Origin: Pedobacter sp. Bi126
GTDB lineage: Bacteria; Bacteroidota; Bacteroidia; Sphingobacteriales; Sphingobacteriaceae
Assembly: GCF_918698245.1 (NCBI RefSeq)
Contig: NZ_CAKKMS010000003.1
Location: 930,001-994,000, forward strand
Direction: 5' to 3'
DNA length: 64,000 bases
The first letter of the stretch is position 1. Each line of letters starts with the position of its first letter. Below are positions 1 through 9,577 of the stretch, one piece after another. The notes below the pieces were generated by a model. It had not been told where the DNA came from, searched no databases, and worked only from the letters and a program-made list of their open reading frames with translations. Both the position numbers and the translations under genes were made by a program.

Positions 1-417
1 CCGGTAACCGAAGCTACCCCTCAGTTCAGAAACTTTTACATTAAAGATGTGGTAGCCAATGGCGCTGAGAAAGCCATATTTTTCAGGGGATTGCCAGAAA
101 TGAACATCAAAGATATCCACCTGGAAAACGTAACCATAAAAGCGAAAAAAGGCATTGAAATTATTGAAGCTTCTGGAATTTTTCTGAAAAACATAAACGT
201 AATTACCAAAGACACCAGTCCGGTTGTAATGATCCAGAACAGTTCGAACATCAATATCAGTAACTTAAAATACCCTGATAACAGCAAGGTTTTGTTTGAC
301 GTGTCGGGAGAAAAAACAAAAGGTGTAAAAATTAGCGGAACAGATGTTTCTAAAGCAAAAATGGCTTCACTTTTAGGTATAGAGGTAGATAAAAAAGCAC
401 TGGAAATTTCAAAATAA
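1..417 (+). CDS. GH28 polygalacturonase-like protein, C-terminal part (5' end outside window)
   Basis: The frame is open from the first base to a TAA, giving 138 codons, so the start lies upstream. The visible part looks like the last coils of a right-handed parallel beta-helix of the GH28 type: it has the segment FRGLPEM followed by short repeated strands such as IHLENVTI and GIFLKNINV, which is typical of Bacteroidota polygalacturonases. The catalytic Asp residues would lie upstream and cannot be checked. The gene ends five bases before the GH105 gene, so the two are probably co-transcribed. GH28 enzymes hydrolyse galacturonosyl linkages in pectin. The family call rests on motif resemblance only. 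Confidence 0.75.
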   Translation, partial: PVTEATPQFRNFYIKDVVANGAEKAIFFRGLPEMNIKDIHLENVTIKAKKGIEIIEASGIFLKNINVITKDTSPVVMIQNSSNINISNLKYPDNSKVLFDVSGEKTKGVKISGTDVSKAKMASLLGIEVDKKALEISK

Positions 418-422
418 CAAAC

Positions 423-2354
423 ATGAAGAGATCAATTCTATATACAGCAGCTGCGCTCATCGGTTTTTCTATTTTAACACAAAGTGGATTTGCCCAAAAG
501 AAATTGTCAGAACAGTTAACCCTAACAGCGATGGAAAAACTGTTTCAGGATACTACACTGTTAAAAGGTGCCAAAGGCCCTAAATGGACCTACGACATGG
601 GTGTGGTACTGGAAGGTGCTGCAGCGGTTTGGCGGAATACCGGCGATGGGAAATATTTCAAGTACATCCAAAGCTCAATGGATGCCTATTTGGATAAGGA
701 AGGAAATATCAATACGTATAAACCTGATGATTTTAATATCGACAACATTAAAAATGGACGTTCGTTATTATTGTTATACAAAGTTACCGGACAACAGAAA
801 TACCTGTTAGCGGCAACCAAATTATACGATCAGCTACAAAAACAGCCGCGTACCCAAGAAGGTGGCTTTTGGCACAAGAAAATTTATCCCAATCAAATGT
901 GGTTGGATGGTTTATACATGGGCGAACCGTTTTACGCGGAGTATGCCAAGCTGATGAAAAAAGATGCCGCTTTCGACGACATTGCAAAGCAGTTTATCCT
1001 GATGGAGAAAAATGCCCGAGATGCTAAAACAGGATTACTTTATCACGGATATGATGAGAGCAGAGCAGAGCAATGGGCCGATAAAAAAACAGGTCGCTCA
1101 GCAAATTTCTGGGGAAGGGCAATGGGTTGGTACATTATGGCATTGGTAGATGTGCTGGATAATTTTCCGGCCAATCATCCACAACGGAAAGAATTAATCG
1201 CCATTTTAAACCGTACAGCAACTGCTACCGTAAAATACCAGGATGCGAAATCGGGTGTTTGGTTCGATATTTTAGATATGCCAACCAGAAAAGGAAATTA
1301 CCTGGAAAGCTCGGCATCGAGCATGTTTGTATATGGCTTGGCCAAAGGGGTGCGCAAAGGTTGGTTGGCACCATCATTTATGGCTGCTGCAAATAAAGGT
1401 TACGCAGGCTTAAAGAAAGAATTTGTTGAACAAGCAGGAGCAGAAAGAATTAATCTGACCAAAACCGTTTCGGTATCGGGATTGGGCGGAAAACCAAAAT
1501 ACCGCGATGGAAGTTTCGACTATTACATTAGCGAAAAAGTAATCACCAACGATCCGAAAGGTGTAGGGGCGTTTATCTGCGCCGCTTCAGAAATGGAAAT
1601 TGCTGCACTCCCTAAAACAGGTAAAGGTTTAACCGTTACAGTTGATAGTTTTTTCAATAACGAGTATATGACCGGCCCAACCGGAGATAAAATCCCTTTC
1701 CATTACATATGGGAAGAAGATGATAATAACGGTTTTTCATTATTTGGTAAAGTATTTAATGATGCAGGCGTTAAAACCGCTACCCTTAAAACTGCACCAA
1801 CAACAGCAAACTTGAAAGGAAGTAACATTTACATTATTGTAGATCCTGATACGGAAAAAGAAACTGCAAACCCAAATTTTATGAATACCGCACATGCCAA
1901 GCAGGTTAGCGAATGGGTTAAAGCGGGTGGCGTATTGGTATTGCTATTAAACGATGCTGGCAATTGTGAAATTTCGAAATTTAACGTATTACCAGAAACA
2001 TTTGGTATTCATTTTAACGAGGATAGCCGCAACAAGGTTCAAGGTTCGAACTTTGAACAGGGCGCAGTGAAAATCCCCGACGGAAATTCAATTTTTAAAA
2101 CAGCTAAGAAAGTTTATATCAAAGAGATTTCCACTATTGTGGCAAAAAGCCCTGCCGTTTCGGCTTTAAAAGATAATGGTGATGTGCTTATTGCAACAGC
2201 AAAATATGGTAAGGGAACCGTTTTCGCGGTAGGTGATCCGTGGTTTTATAATGAATATATCGATGGCAGAAAATTGCCCGCAGATTTTGAAAACTTTAAG
2301 GCAACGAACGATCTAGTAAACTGGTTGATTAAACAGGTGCCGAGTAAAAAGTAG
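423..2354 (+). CDS. GH105 unsaturated rhamnogalacturonyl/galacturonyl hydrolase with C-terminal DUF4350-like domain
   Basis: A 643-residue secreted protein with a signal peptide ending near SGFAQ. Residues about 30-375 match GH105 (YteR/YesR): the WLDGLYMGEPF segment places the expected catalytic Asp at residue 162, and SANFWGRAMGWY is the other family signature. GH105 removes the 4,5-unsaturated uronic acid left at the non-reducing end of oligomers after lyase action, so it pairs with the PL10 lyase downstream. Residues about 400-640 form a second alpha/beta domain (KQVSEWVKAGGVLVLL, GKGTVFAVGDPWFYNEY) resembling DUF4350 or glutamine-amidotransferase-like folds. Plain GH105 proteins are about 350-400 residues, so this is a fusion. 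The function of the second domain is unknown. Confidence 0.88.
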   Translation: MKRSILYTAAALIGFSILTQSGFAQKKLSEQLTLTAMEKLFQDTTLLKGAKGPKWTYDMGVVLEGAAAVWRNTGDGKYFKYIQSSMDAYLDKEGNINTYKPDDFNIDNIKNGRSLLLLYKVTGQQKYLLAATKLYDQLQKQPRTQEGGFWHKKIYPNQMWLDGLYMGEPFYAEYAKLMKKDAAFDDIAKQFILMEKNARDAKTGLLYHGYDESRAEQWADKKTGRSANFWGRAMGWYIMALVDVLDNFPANHPQRKELIAILNRTATATVKYQDAKSGVWFDILDMPTRKGNYLESSASSMFVYGLAKGVRKGWLAPSFMAAANKGYAGLKKEFVEQAGAERINLTKTVSVSGLGGKPKYRDGSFDYYISEKVITNDPKGVGAFICAASEMEIAALPKTGKGLTVTVDSFFNNEYMTGPTGDKIPFHYIWEEDDNNGFSLFGKVFNDAGVKTATLKTAPTTANLKGSNIYIIVDPDTEKETANPNFMNTAHAKQVSEWVKAGGVLVLLLNDAGNCEISKFNVLPETFGIHFNEDSRNKVQGSNFEQGAVKIPDGNSIFKTAKKVYIKEISTIVAKSPAVSALKDNGDVLIATAKYGKGTVFAVGDPWFYNEYIDGRKLPADFENFKATNDLVNWLIKQVPSKK

Positions 2355-2394
2355 GCATACATAAATTAATGTTAGCCACAGCACGGAAAAGAAT

Positions 2395-2545
2395 TTAACC
2401 ACAGATAAGCAGGATTAGCACAGATAAATAATATTGGTCACAAAACACAGAGACACAGAAATAGCTAATGGTCTGTGGGGACACAGACCATGGATAAAAG
2501 AGAGAAAAATACTTCGTGTTAGTCCGTGCTTCCGTGGCAAAAAAT
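2395..2545. repeat. Intergenic repeat-derived sequence (CACAGATAA / CCGTGGCAAAAA family)
   Basis: The gap between the GH105 and PL10 genes is built of short repeated phrases: TTAACCACAGATAAGCAGG at the left and TCCGTGCTTCCGTGGCAAAA at the right. Reverse-complement or direct relatives lie at 13711-13800. No reading frame is supported here. This looks like relics of a dispersed repeat rather than a functional site. Confidence 0.45.
2468..2491 (+). repeat. Palindromic repeat: ATGGTCTGTG-GGGA-CACAGACCAT
   Basis: A perfect inverted repeat with 10-base arms (2468-2477 and 2482-2491) around a purine tetraloop GGGA. It belongs to a family with core GGTCTGTG-NNNN-CACAGACC that recurs at 6866, 6918, 45818 and 45861. 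It lies between the GH105 and PL10 genes. No T-run follows, so it is not a typical terminator. The loop is purine on the plus strand, which fixes the orientation given. Confidence 0.8.
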
Positions 2546-2587
2546 AAGATAATCAGTGTTTGCACTTGCAAAAAACTAACAAACAAA

Positions 2588-3601
2588 ATGATGAAAATAA
2601 AAATATTGTTAACCCTGATCTGTACAAGCTTAATACTATCGTGTTATGCGCAGCAGCCTACCGATTCTACCGCAGAAAAAATGCTTGTATATCAACTCGG
2701 CAATGGCGGTTGGCCTAAGCAGTTGGAAGATAAAAGTGTGGTTAACTATGGTGCAACCTTAACACCTGAGCTTTTGGCCAGGATAAAAGCCACAAAAGAT
2801 CTGCATGCTACATTCGATAATAGGGCCACCAGCAGAGAAGTGGTATACCTCGTTCAAGCCTATAAAAAAACGCAGAATAAGGCTTATTTAACTGCAGCTG
2901 AAAAAGGATTGGATTATATTTTAGCTGCCCAATATGCAAATGGCGGCTGGCCTCAGTATTATCCGGATAAAACTTTGTACCGTTCGGAAATTACGTATAA
3001 TGATGATGCAATGATCAATGTGTTAAATATCCTACAAGATATTGTTACACAGAAAAATGATTTTGAGGTCGTGAATCCAGCTTACATCAAAAAAGCCGAA
3101 AAAGCCATTATAAAAGGTATCGATTGCATTATTAAAACACAAGTAAAGCAGAACGGAGTGCTAACCATTTGGGCTGCGCAATACGATAAAGACTCGATGT
3201 TACCTGCAAAAGCAAGAGCATTTGAGCCGGCTTCGTTAAGCACAAGTGAATCGGCAGGCATTGTCCGTTTCCTGATGAGGCTTAAAAACCCTTCACCAGA
3301 AGTGAAAAATGCAGTTGCAGCAGCGGTGAAATGGTTCGATACCTATAAAATTGCCGGCTACCGTTTTGATCGGAACAAAAATATTTCGGCTTTGGTTGCC
3401 GATAACACCAGCATGGCTTGGGCCCGTTTTTACGATATAGAGAAAAACACCCCGATTTTCGGCGACCGCGACAATACGATTAAAACAAAATTGGAAGAGT
3501 TAAGTCCTGAGCGGCGAAACGGTTATGCCTGGTATGGCAACTGGGGGCAAAAATTAATTGAAAAGGAATACCCGAAGTGGTTAAGCACGAATGGGAAATA
3601 A
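2588..3601 (+). CDS. PL10 pectate lyase
   Basis: A 337-residue protein of the PL10 pectate lyase family, which cleaves de-esterified polygalacturonate by beta-elimination with calcium. Family landmarks are NGGWPKQLED near the N-terminus, TFDNRATSREVVYL, the internal repeat YANGGWPQYYPD, and ITIWAAQY-like and KARAFEPASLSTSES segments in the catalytic half. The ATG at 2588 (or 2591) is chosen because a hydrophobic leader follows directly; a longer reading frame upstream runs through repeat sequence. The leader contains LILSC, which could be a lipobox, but YAQ could equally be a signal peptidase I site. Its unsaturated products are substrates for the GH105 enzyme upstream. Confidence 0.88.
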   Translation: MMKIKILLTLICTSLILSCYAQQPTDSTAEKMLVYQLGNGGWPKQLEDKSVVNYGATLTPELLARIKATKDLHATFDNRATSREVVYLVQAYKKTQNKAYLTAAEKGLDYILAAQYANGGWPQYYPDKTLYRSEITYNDDAMINVLNILQDIVTQKNDFEVVNPAYIKKAEKAIIKGIDCIIKTQVKQNGVLTIWAAQYDKDSMLPAKARAFEPASLSTSESAGIVRFLMRLKNPSPEVKNAVAAAVKWFDTYKIAGYRFDRNKNISALVADNTSMAWARFYDIEKNTPIFGDRDNTIKTKLEELSPERRNGYAWYGNWGQKLIEKEYPKWLSTNGK

Positions 3602-3656
3602 ATAAAATATAAATCGTGATTGCTAGGAATAAAGCAATGACGGAAATCGCAAGGAT

Positions 3657-5168
3657 ATGATTTTAAACAAAGAAAATTTAGCAAACATTAACGGCGACAA
3701 GGTTACTAAACCAAGCGCCGAAATTTTGGCTTTACCGGAAAAAGTAATTCAGTTTGGAACAGGCGTTTTATTACGTGGTCTGCCTGATTATTTTATTGAT
3801 AAGGCCAACCAGAAAGGTATTTTTAACGGACGTATTTTAGTGGTTAAATCTACTTCAAAAGGCGGGGCAGATGCATTTTCGAAACAGGATAATTTATACA
3901 CGCTTTGTGTAAAGGGTATCGAAGATGGTGTTAATGTTGAAGAAAATTCAATCAACTCTTCTATTAGCCGAGTGCTGTCGGCTTCGCAAGATTGGGCCGA
4001 AATTTTAAAAGCGGCCCACCAGCCAGAAATGCAGGTTGTAATTTCGAATACAACTGAAGTTGGGATTGTTAAAAGCGAAGATAAAATAACTGATAATCCA
4101 CCACAATCTTATCCAGGAAAATTACTTGCATTCCTGCACGAGAGATACACTGCTTTTAATGGTTCGGCCGAAAGTGGAATGGTGATTGTTCCAACGGAAT
4201 TAATCAGTGATAATGCTGATAAATTGAAAGAAATTTTATTAGATCTGGCCATCCAGAATAAATTGGGATGGGATTTCGAAAACTGGTTAAAAACGGCCAA
4301 TCATTTCTGCAAAACTTTGGTTGATCGGATTGTTCCGGGAAAACTTCCTGAAGCCGAACAAAAAGCGATTGAACGTGAACTGGGTTATGAAGATGAACTC
4401 ATGATTATGGCCGAACCTTTCAGGCTTTGGGCCATCGAATCGTCAAGCGAAAAAGTGAAGGAAATTTTATCTTTTGAAAAGGCTGATAAGGGGGTTTTTA
4501 TTGTTCCATCGATCGATAAATTTAAAGAGCTAAAACTCCGTTTACTTAACGGTACGCACACCATTAGCTGTGGATTGGCCATTTTAGCTGGCTTTAATAC
4601 CGTAAAAGAGGCTATGGCGAATGAAGATTTTTCAGCCAATGTGTTAAAACTGATGAAAGATGAAATTGCCCCTGTTGTAGTAAATGAAGATATTACCTAT
4701 GACGAAGCGATTGCCTTTGCAGAAAGCGTAATCGACCGTTTTAGCAATCCGTCCTTAGAACACCAGTGGCAAGCCATAACGCTAAACTTCACCTCAAAAA
4801 TGCAGATGCGTAACATGCCGTTAATCAGAAGGTATTACGCTTTAAAAAATGAAGTACCTCAACTTACCGCTTTAGGTGTGGCAGCATATATCCTTTTTAT
4901 GAATGTGAATAAAGATGGTGATACTTACACGGCCAGCGCAAACGGAAAAACCTTTCCGATACAGGATGAATTTGCAGAAATTTTATACGAATACTGGAAA
5001 AACCCTGAAACGGTTGTAGATAATACCCTTGGCGACAGACGTCTTTGGGATAAAAACTTGAATAACTATCCTGGCTTTAACGCGGCCGTAAAATCTTACG
5101 TTGATTTATTACAGAACAAGGGTGCAAAAGAAACTTTAAGTAACTTGCATTCAGAAAGAACAATTTAA
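3657..5168 (+). CDS. uxaB: Tagaturonate reductase (altronate oxidoreductase)
   Basis: A 503-residue member of the polyol-specific long-chain (mannitol) dehydrogenase family. It has an N-terminal Rossmann domain beginning VIQFGTGVLLRGLPDYF and a C-terminal helical domain with LRLLNGTHTISCGLAILAG, which contains the family Lys/Asn/His-type catalytic region. UxaB reduces D-tagaturonate to D-altronate with NADH (EC 1.1.1.58), the second cytoplasmic step of galacturonate breakdown. One base separates its stop from uxaA, so the two are co-transcribed and perhaps translationally coupled. The closely related UxuB (fructuronate) is possible, but the uxaA neighbour favours UxaB. Confidence 0.92.
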   Translation: MILNKENLANINGDKVTKPSAEILALPEKVIQFGTGVLLRGLPDYFIDKANQKGIFNGRILVVKSTSKGGADAFSKQDNLYTLCVKGIEDGVNVEENSINSSISRVLSASQDWAEILKAAHQPEMQVVISNTTEVGIVKSEDKITDNPPQSYPGKLLAFLHERYTAFNGSAESGMVIVPTELISDNADKLKEILLDLAIQNKLGWDFENWLKTANHFCKTLVDRIVPGKLPEAEQKAIERELGYEDELMIMAEPFRLWAIESSSEKVKEILSFEKADKGVFIVPSIDKFKELKLRLLNGTHTISCGLAILAGFNTVKEAMANEDFSANVLKLMKDEIAPVVVNEDITYDEAIAFAESVIDRFSNPSLEHQWQAITLNFTSKMQMRNMPLIRRYYALKNEVPQLTALGVAAYILFMNVNKDGDTYTASANGKTFPIQDEFAEILYEYWKNPETVVDNTLGDRRLWDKNLNNYPGFNAAVKSYVDLLQNKGAKETLSNLHSERTI

Positions 5169-5169
5169 A

Positions 5170-6816
5170 ATGGTTACTAGAATTTTAAAAATCCATCCCA
5201 ACGATAACGTACTTGTTGCCCTGCAAAACCTGGCAAAAGGCGAAACCGTTATTTACGATGGACAGGAATATATTTTACAGGATGATATCCAGGCAAAGCA
5301 TAAGTTTTTTATGCAGGATATGAATGCAGGTGATCACATTATTATGTATGGCGTACTGGTGGGGAAAGCGCAGCATTTCATCCTAAAAGGCGGCTTAATG
5401 GATACTGAAAACACTAAACACGCATCAGATCCTTACGAGTTTCGCCCGTATCATTACGAATGGCATGCACCTGATGTTTCTAAATTTGAAGGCAGAACCT
5501 TTAATGGTTATATTCGTAGTGATGGCCGCGTGGGAACTGCAAATTATTGGTTGTTTATTCCGACCGTTTTCTGCGAAAACCGCAACCTGGATGTGATCCG
5601 TGAAGCCTTGCACAATGAATTGGGTTATGCCGTAACCGATAAATACAAATCTTATGCCCATGAACTGGTTGAGGCTTATAAAAACGGCGAAATCCTGGAA
5701 GAAGCTGATCCAAGTTCAATTGGAATTGCAAATCCATCAGCCAACCGTGTTTTTAAAAATGTTGATGGCATTAAATTCTTAAATCACCAGGGTGGTTGCG
5801 GTGGTACCCGTCAGGATGCTGCTGTATTAAGTAAATTATTGGCTGCTTATGCCGATCATCCTAACGTTGCGGGCGTTACCGTATTGAGCTTAGGGTGCCA
5901 GAACCTACAGGTTAAAGATTTTATGGACGATTTAAAACACCGTAGTCCAAATTTCGATAAACCTTTATTCATTTTTGAACAACAGCAATCGCAAAGCGAA
6001 GAACAACTGGTTAAAGAAGCCATTAGAAAAACTTTTATTGGTTTAACTGAAATTAATAAAATCGAACGTCAGCCAGCGCCTTTAAGCAAACTGGTTTTAG
6101 GTGTTAAATGTGGCGGTAGCGACGGTTTTAGCGGAATTAGCGCTAATCCGGCAGTAGGTTATACGTCTGATTTGCTGGTGGCTTTAGGTGGCACTGTACT
6201 TCTTGCCGAGTTCCCTGAACTTTGCGGCGCAGAACAACAGTTAATCGACCGTACAAAAGATGAAACCGCAGCACGTAAATTCATCCAATTGATGACTGCT
6301 TACAATCAATCTGCAGAAAATGTAGGCTCAGGATTTTTCATGAATCCATCGCCTGGAAATATAAAAGATGGTTTGATTACCGATGCGATTAAGAGTACCG
6401 GTGCAGCCAAAAAAGGCGGAACATCGCCAGTGGAAGATGTTTTAGATTATACTGAGCCTGCTACAAAACCAGGATTAAATTTAGTTTGTACTCCTGGAAA
6501 TGATGTGGAGGCTACTACTGGAAAAGCAGCATCTGGAGCAACATTAATCTTGTTTACTACAGGTTTGGGCACACCAACCGGAAACCCGGTTTGTCCAACC
6601 ATTAAGGTTTCAACCAATAATGCATTAACCAAACGTATGGGCGATATTATCGATATCAACTGCGGCCCGGTAATCGAAGGCGAAAAAACCATCGAACAAA
6701 TGGGAGAAGATATACTGGAGTATTGCATTAAAGCAGCCAGCGGCGAAGTAATTCCTAAAGCGGTATTGCTTAATCAGGATGATTTTATTCCATGGAAACG
6801 GGGAGTTAGTCTTTAG
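5170..6816 (+). CDS. uxaA: Altronate dehydratase
   Basis: A 548-residue altronate/galactarate dehydratase. An N-terminal SAF-like domain of about 100 residues is followed by the catalytic domain with HQGGCGGTRQDAA near residue 206 and VKCGGSDGFSGISANPA near residue 312; these Cys-rich loops hold the iron centre in the family. The enzyme dehydrates D-altronate to 2-keto-3-deoxygluconate (EC 4.2.1.7). It follows uxaB by one base. The product feeds kdgK about 1.7 kb downstream. It is somewhat longer than the E. coli enzyme, as is usual in Bacteroidota. Confidence 0.93.
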   Translation: MVTRILKIHPNDNVLVALQNLAKGETVIYDGQEYILQDDIQAKHKFFMQDMNAGDHIIMYGVLVGKAQHFILKGGLMDTENTKHASDPYEFRPYHYEWHAPDVSKFEGRTFNGYIRSDGRVGTANYWLFIPTVFCENRNLDVIREALHNELGYAVTDKYKSYAHELVEAYKNGEILEEADPSSIGIANPSANRVFKNVDGIKFLNHQGGCGGTRQDAAVLSKLLAAYADHPNVAGVTVLSLGCQNLQVKDFMDDLKHRSPNFDKPLFIFEQQQSQSEEQLVKEAIRKTFIGLTEINKIERQPAPLSKLVLGVKCGGSDGFSGISANPAVGYTSDLLVALGGTVLLAEFPELCGAEQQLIDRTKDETAARKFIQLMTAYNQSAENVGSGFFMNPSPGNIKDGLITDAIKSTGAAKKGGTSPVEDVLDYTEPATKPGLNLVCTPGNDVEATTGKAASGATLILFTTGLGTPTGNPVCPTIKVSTNNALTKRMGDIIDINCGPVIEGEKTIEQMGEDILEYCIKAASGEVIPKAVLLNQDDFIPWKRGVSL

Positions 6817-6865
6817 TGAGTCTGGAGTCATAAGTCCCAAGTCGTGAGTCTTGGAACCATATTCC

Positions 6866-6937
6866 GTGGTCTGTGTCCTCACAGACCACCAAGGGAATAA
6901 AACATAAATTGAGTTCTGATCTGTGAGGACACAGACC
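6866..6937. repeat. Pair of oppositely oriented GGTCTGTG/CACAGACC palindromes
   Basis: The first unit (6866-6889) is GTGGTCTGTG-TCCT-CACAGACCAC with perfect 10-base arms. The second (6918-6937) is GATCTGTG-AGGA-CACAGACC with one mismatch. The tetraloop is pyrimidine in the first and purine in the second, so the two units face opposite ways, 28 bases apart. The same arrangement is found at 45818-45888. The pair lies in the 190-base gap between uxaA and uxaC, inside the presumed operon. Confidence 0.8.
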
Positions 6938-7006
6938 GGGGATAAATAAAAAATGAATAGATAAGCGGTTTGATCATCTCAAATCTCTTATCTCAAATCA
7001 CATAGC

Positions 7007-8407
7007 ATGAAACCTTTTTTAGACGAAAATTTTCTTTTGCAAAGCAAAACTGCTGAAAAGCTTTATCACAATTTTGCAAAATCATTGCCGATTATCGACT
7101 ACCATAATCACCTTATTCCAGAGCAGATTGCCAATAACACTCAGTTTGCCAACATCAGTCAGGTTTGGCTTGCCGGCGATCATTACAAATGGAGAGCCAT
7201 GCGTGCCAACGGTGTTGATGAAAAATACATTACAGGTGTAGGATCAGATTATGAAAAATTTGAGAAATGGGCAGAAACCGTTCCCTATACTTTACGCAAT
7301 CCTTTATACCACTGGACACATCTGGAACTTCAACGCTATTTTGGTATAACTGATTTACTTTCTGGTAAAACGGCACAGAAAATTTTCGACGAATGTTCTG
7401 CAAAATTACAAACACCTGAATATTCTGTACGCGGTTTGCTGGCCAAAATGAATGTAGAAGCCGTTTGTACTACCGATGATCCTTTGGATAGTTTAAACTA
7501 CCACCAGCAATTGGCAAGAGAAGGCGCAAACCTTAAAATGTTGCCGGCCTTCCGCCCGGATAAAGCGATGAACAGCGACGATATTGAAGGTTTAAATGAA
7601 TATATTGACAAACTGGAAAGTGTTGTAGATAAAACAATCAGTAGCTTTCAGGATTATATCGATGCGTTGAAAAGCCGTCACGATTACTTTGCGGCAAATG
7701 GCTGTTCAGTTTCTGACCATGGTTTAGAGCAGATTTATGCTGAAGATTATACAGAAGCAGAAATTTCAGCAATCTTTGATAAAATCCGCAGTAAACAACA
7801 TATTTCTTACGAGGAGAACCTTAAATTTAAATCGGCCATGCTGATTTATTTTGCAGAATGGGATCACGAAAAAGGCTGGGTGCAACAATATCACCTGGGT
7901 GCATTGCGAAACAATAATGCCCGGATGTTAAGGCAATTAGGACCTGATACCGGCTGGGATTCTATTGGCGATTTTAGTCAGGCCCGAATGCTTTCTAAAT
8001 TCTTAAACCGTTTAGATAACCAGGATAAACTGGCAAAAACCATTATTTATAATCTTAATCCAGCTGATAATGAATTAATTGCAACGATGATCGGAAACTT
8101 TAACGATGGTTCGGTTGCGGGTAAAGTGCAATTTGGTTCGGCATGGTGGTTTTTGGATCAGAAAGATGGCATGATCAAACAATTAAATGCATTATCAAAC
8201 ATGGGTCTGCTAAGCCGTTTGGTGGGTATGCTTACCGATTCGCGCAGTTTCCTCTCTTTTCCCCGTCACGAATATTTCAGAAGGATCGTTTGTAACCTCT
8301 TTGGAGAAGACATTGAGAACGGCGAATTACCTAACGACTTGGAGTGGGTTGGCAAAATTGTTCAGGATATTTCGTACTTTAACGCAAAAAATTACTTTAA
8401 ATTTTAA
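7007..8407 (+). CDS. uxaC: Uronate isomerase (glucuronate/galacturonate isomerase)
   Basis: A 466-residue member of the amidohydrolase superfamily, full length for UxaC. The N-terminal metal-binding motif IIDYHNHL is present, as is the C-terminal family signature LVGMLTDSRSFLSFPRHEYFRR. UxaC converts D-galacturonate to D-tagaturonate and D-glucuronate to D-fructuronate (EC 5.3.1.12), the first cytoplasmic step of the pathway encoded here. Its position after uxaBA, with a palindrome-rich gap in between, fits a uronate operon. No fructuronate-specific genes (uxuA/uxuB) are seen in the window. Confidence 0.94.
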   Translation: MKPFLDENFLLQSKTAEKLYHNFAKSLPIIDYHNHLIPEQIANNTQFANISQVWLAGDHYKWRAMRANGVDEKYITGVGSDYEKFEKWAETVPYTLRNPLYHWTHLELQRYFGITDLLSGKTAQKIFDECSAKLQTPEYSVRGLLAKMNVEAVCTTDDPLDSLNYHQQLAREGANLKMLPAFRPDKAMNSDDIEGLNEYIDKLESVVDKTISSFQDYIDALKSRHDYFAANGCSVSDHGLEQIYAEDYTEAEISAIFDKIRSKQHISYEENLKFKSAMLIYFAEWDHEKGWVQQYHLGALRNNNARMLRQLGPDTGWDSIGDFSQARMLSKFLNRLDNQDKLAKTIIYNLNPADNELIATMIGNFNDGSVAGKVQFGSAWWFLDQKDGMIKQLNALSNMGLLSRLVGMLTDSRSFLSFPRHEYFRRIVCNLFGEDIENGELPNDLEWVGKIVQDISYFNAKNYFKF

Positions 8408-8521
8408 CCAAAATAGGGCTTTAAAGAGGTATTTCGTTGGAATCAAATCATTTCAATCGTTTTCCTTCCATTTTCATAGCGTTGCAGAAAACAGCATGAA
8501 ATACGCCGATTAGATACAAAA

Positions 8522-9577
8522 ATGAGCACCCAAATATTCGCTTCATCAAAAAAAGGAGAAAAAGTTTTAAGCTTTGGTGAAATACTTTTGCGCATCTGTC
8601 CCGATATGGACGGCCAGTGGTTAAAAGAAAATAAACTACCATTTTATGTGGGCGGTGCGGAGCTCAATGTAGCAACAGCGCTGGCACTTTGGAATGTTCC
8701 TTCAACTTACTTATCGGCTGTGCCTGATAATTCGGTAACCAGAGAGATTGTAGATTATCTGGATGCACGGAACATTGATACCACACCAATGGTTTACCAT
8801 GGCGAACGTTTGGGCTTATACTATCTTCCAAAAGGGAAAGACCTTAAAAATGCAGGTGTAATTTACGACAGGGCAAATTCTGCCTATGCAGATTTAAAAG
8901 TTGGCCAGATTAACTGGGATGAAGTTTTTGAAGGTGTGAGCTGGTTTCATTTCAGCGCAATATGTCCGGCGATAAATCAATCTATTGCTGATGTTTGCTT
9001 AGAAGCTTTAAAAGCGGCCAGTGGGAAAAATATTACCATTTCACTCGATTTAAACTATCGCGCCAAGCTTTGGAAGTATGGTAAAGATCCGATTGATGTG
9101 TTACCAGAACTGGCTCAATATTGCACCCTGATTATGGGCAATGTGTGGGCCGCCAATAAAATGTTGGGCACTGCACTTCACGAAGATTTAACACCAACAG
9201 AGGGTTATGCAAAGGAAACGTTACTGCAACAGGCAACAGATACTTCTAAAGAAATATTAAGTTTGTTTCCGGCTTGCAAGGCCGTTGCAAATACATTCAG
9301 GTTCGATCATGGTAAAGGCATCCGGTATTATACTTCCATTTATACCGCTGATGAATTAACGGTTTCTGAAGAATATGTTTCAGAAGAAATTTTAGATAAG
9401 GTGGGTAGTGGCGATTGTTTTATGGCGGGCCTGATTTATGGCTTTTACAACCAGTTGTCGGCCAAAGAAACCTTGAATTTTGCCACCGCAGCGGCATACG
9501 ATAAATTATACATTCCAAGCGATGCTACAACCAGTACTGTAGCCGATATAGAAAAAAGAATAATACGCAATGATTAG
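8522..9577 (+). CDS. kdgK: 2-keto-3-deoxygluconate kinase (PfkB family)
   Basis: A 351-residue PfkB-family sugar kinase. The N-terminal VLSFGEILLRICP and FYVGGAELNVATALA segments and the C-terminal signature DKVGSGDCFMAGLIYG, with the catalytic Asp, are clear. KdgK phosphorylates 2-keto-3-deoxygluconate to KDPG with ATP (EC 2.7.1.45). Its last eight bases overlap the start of the aldolase gene, so the two are a translationally coupled pair that carries out consecutive steps. The 114-base gap upstream shows no recognised element. Confidence 0.92.
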   Translation: MSTQIFASSKKGEKVLSFGEILLRICPDMDGQWLKENKLPFYVGGAELNVATALALWNVPSTYLSAVPDNSVTREIVDYLDARNIDTTPMVYHGERLGLYYLPKGKDLKNAGVIYDRANSAYADLKVGQINWDEVFEGVSWFHFSAICPAINQSIADVCLEALKAASGKNITISLDLNYRAKLWKYGKDPIDVLPELAQYCTLIMGNVWAANKMLGTALHEDLTPTEGYAKETLLQQATDTSKEILSLFPACKAVANTFRFDHGKGIRYYTSIYTADELTVSEEYVSEEILDKVGSGDCFMAGLIYGFYNQLSAKETLNFATAAAYDKLYIPSDATTSTVADIEKRIIRND

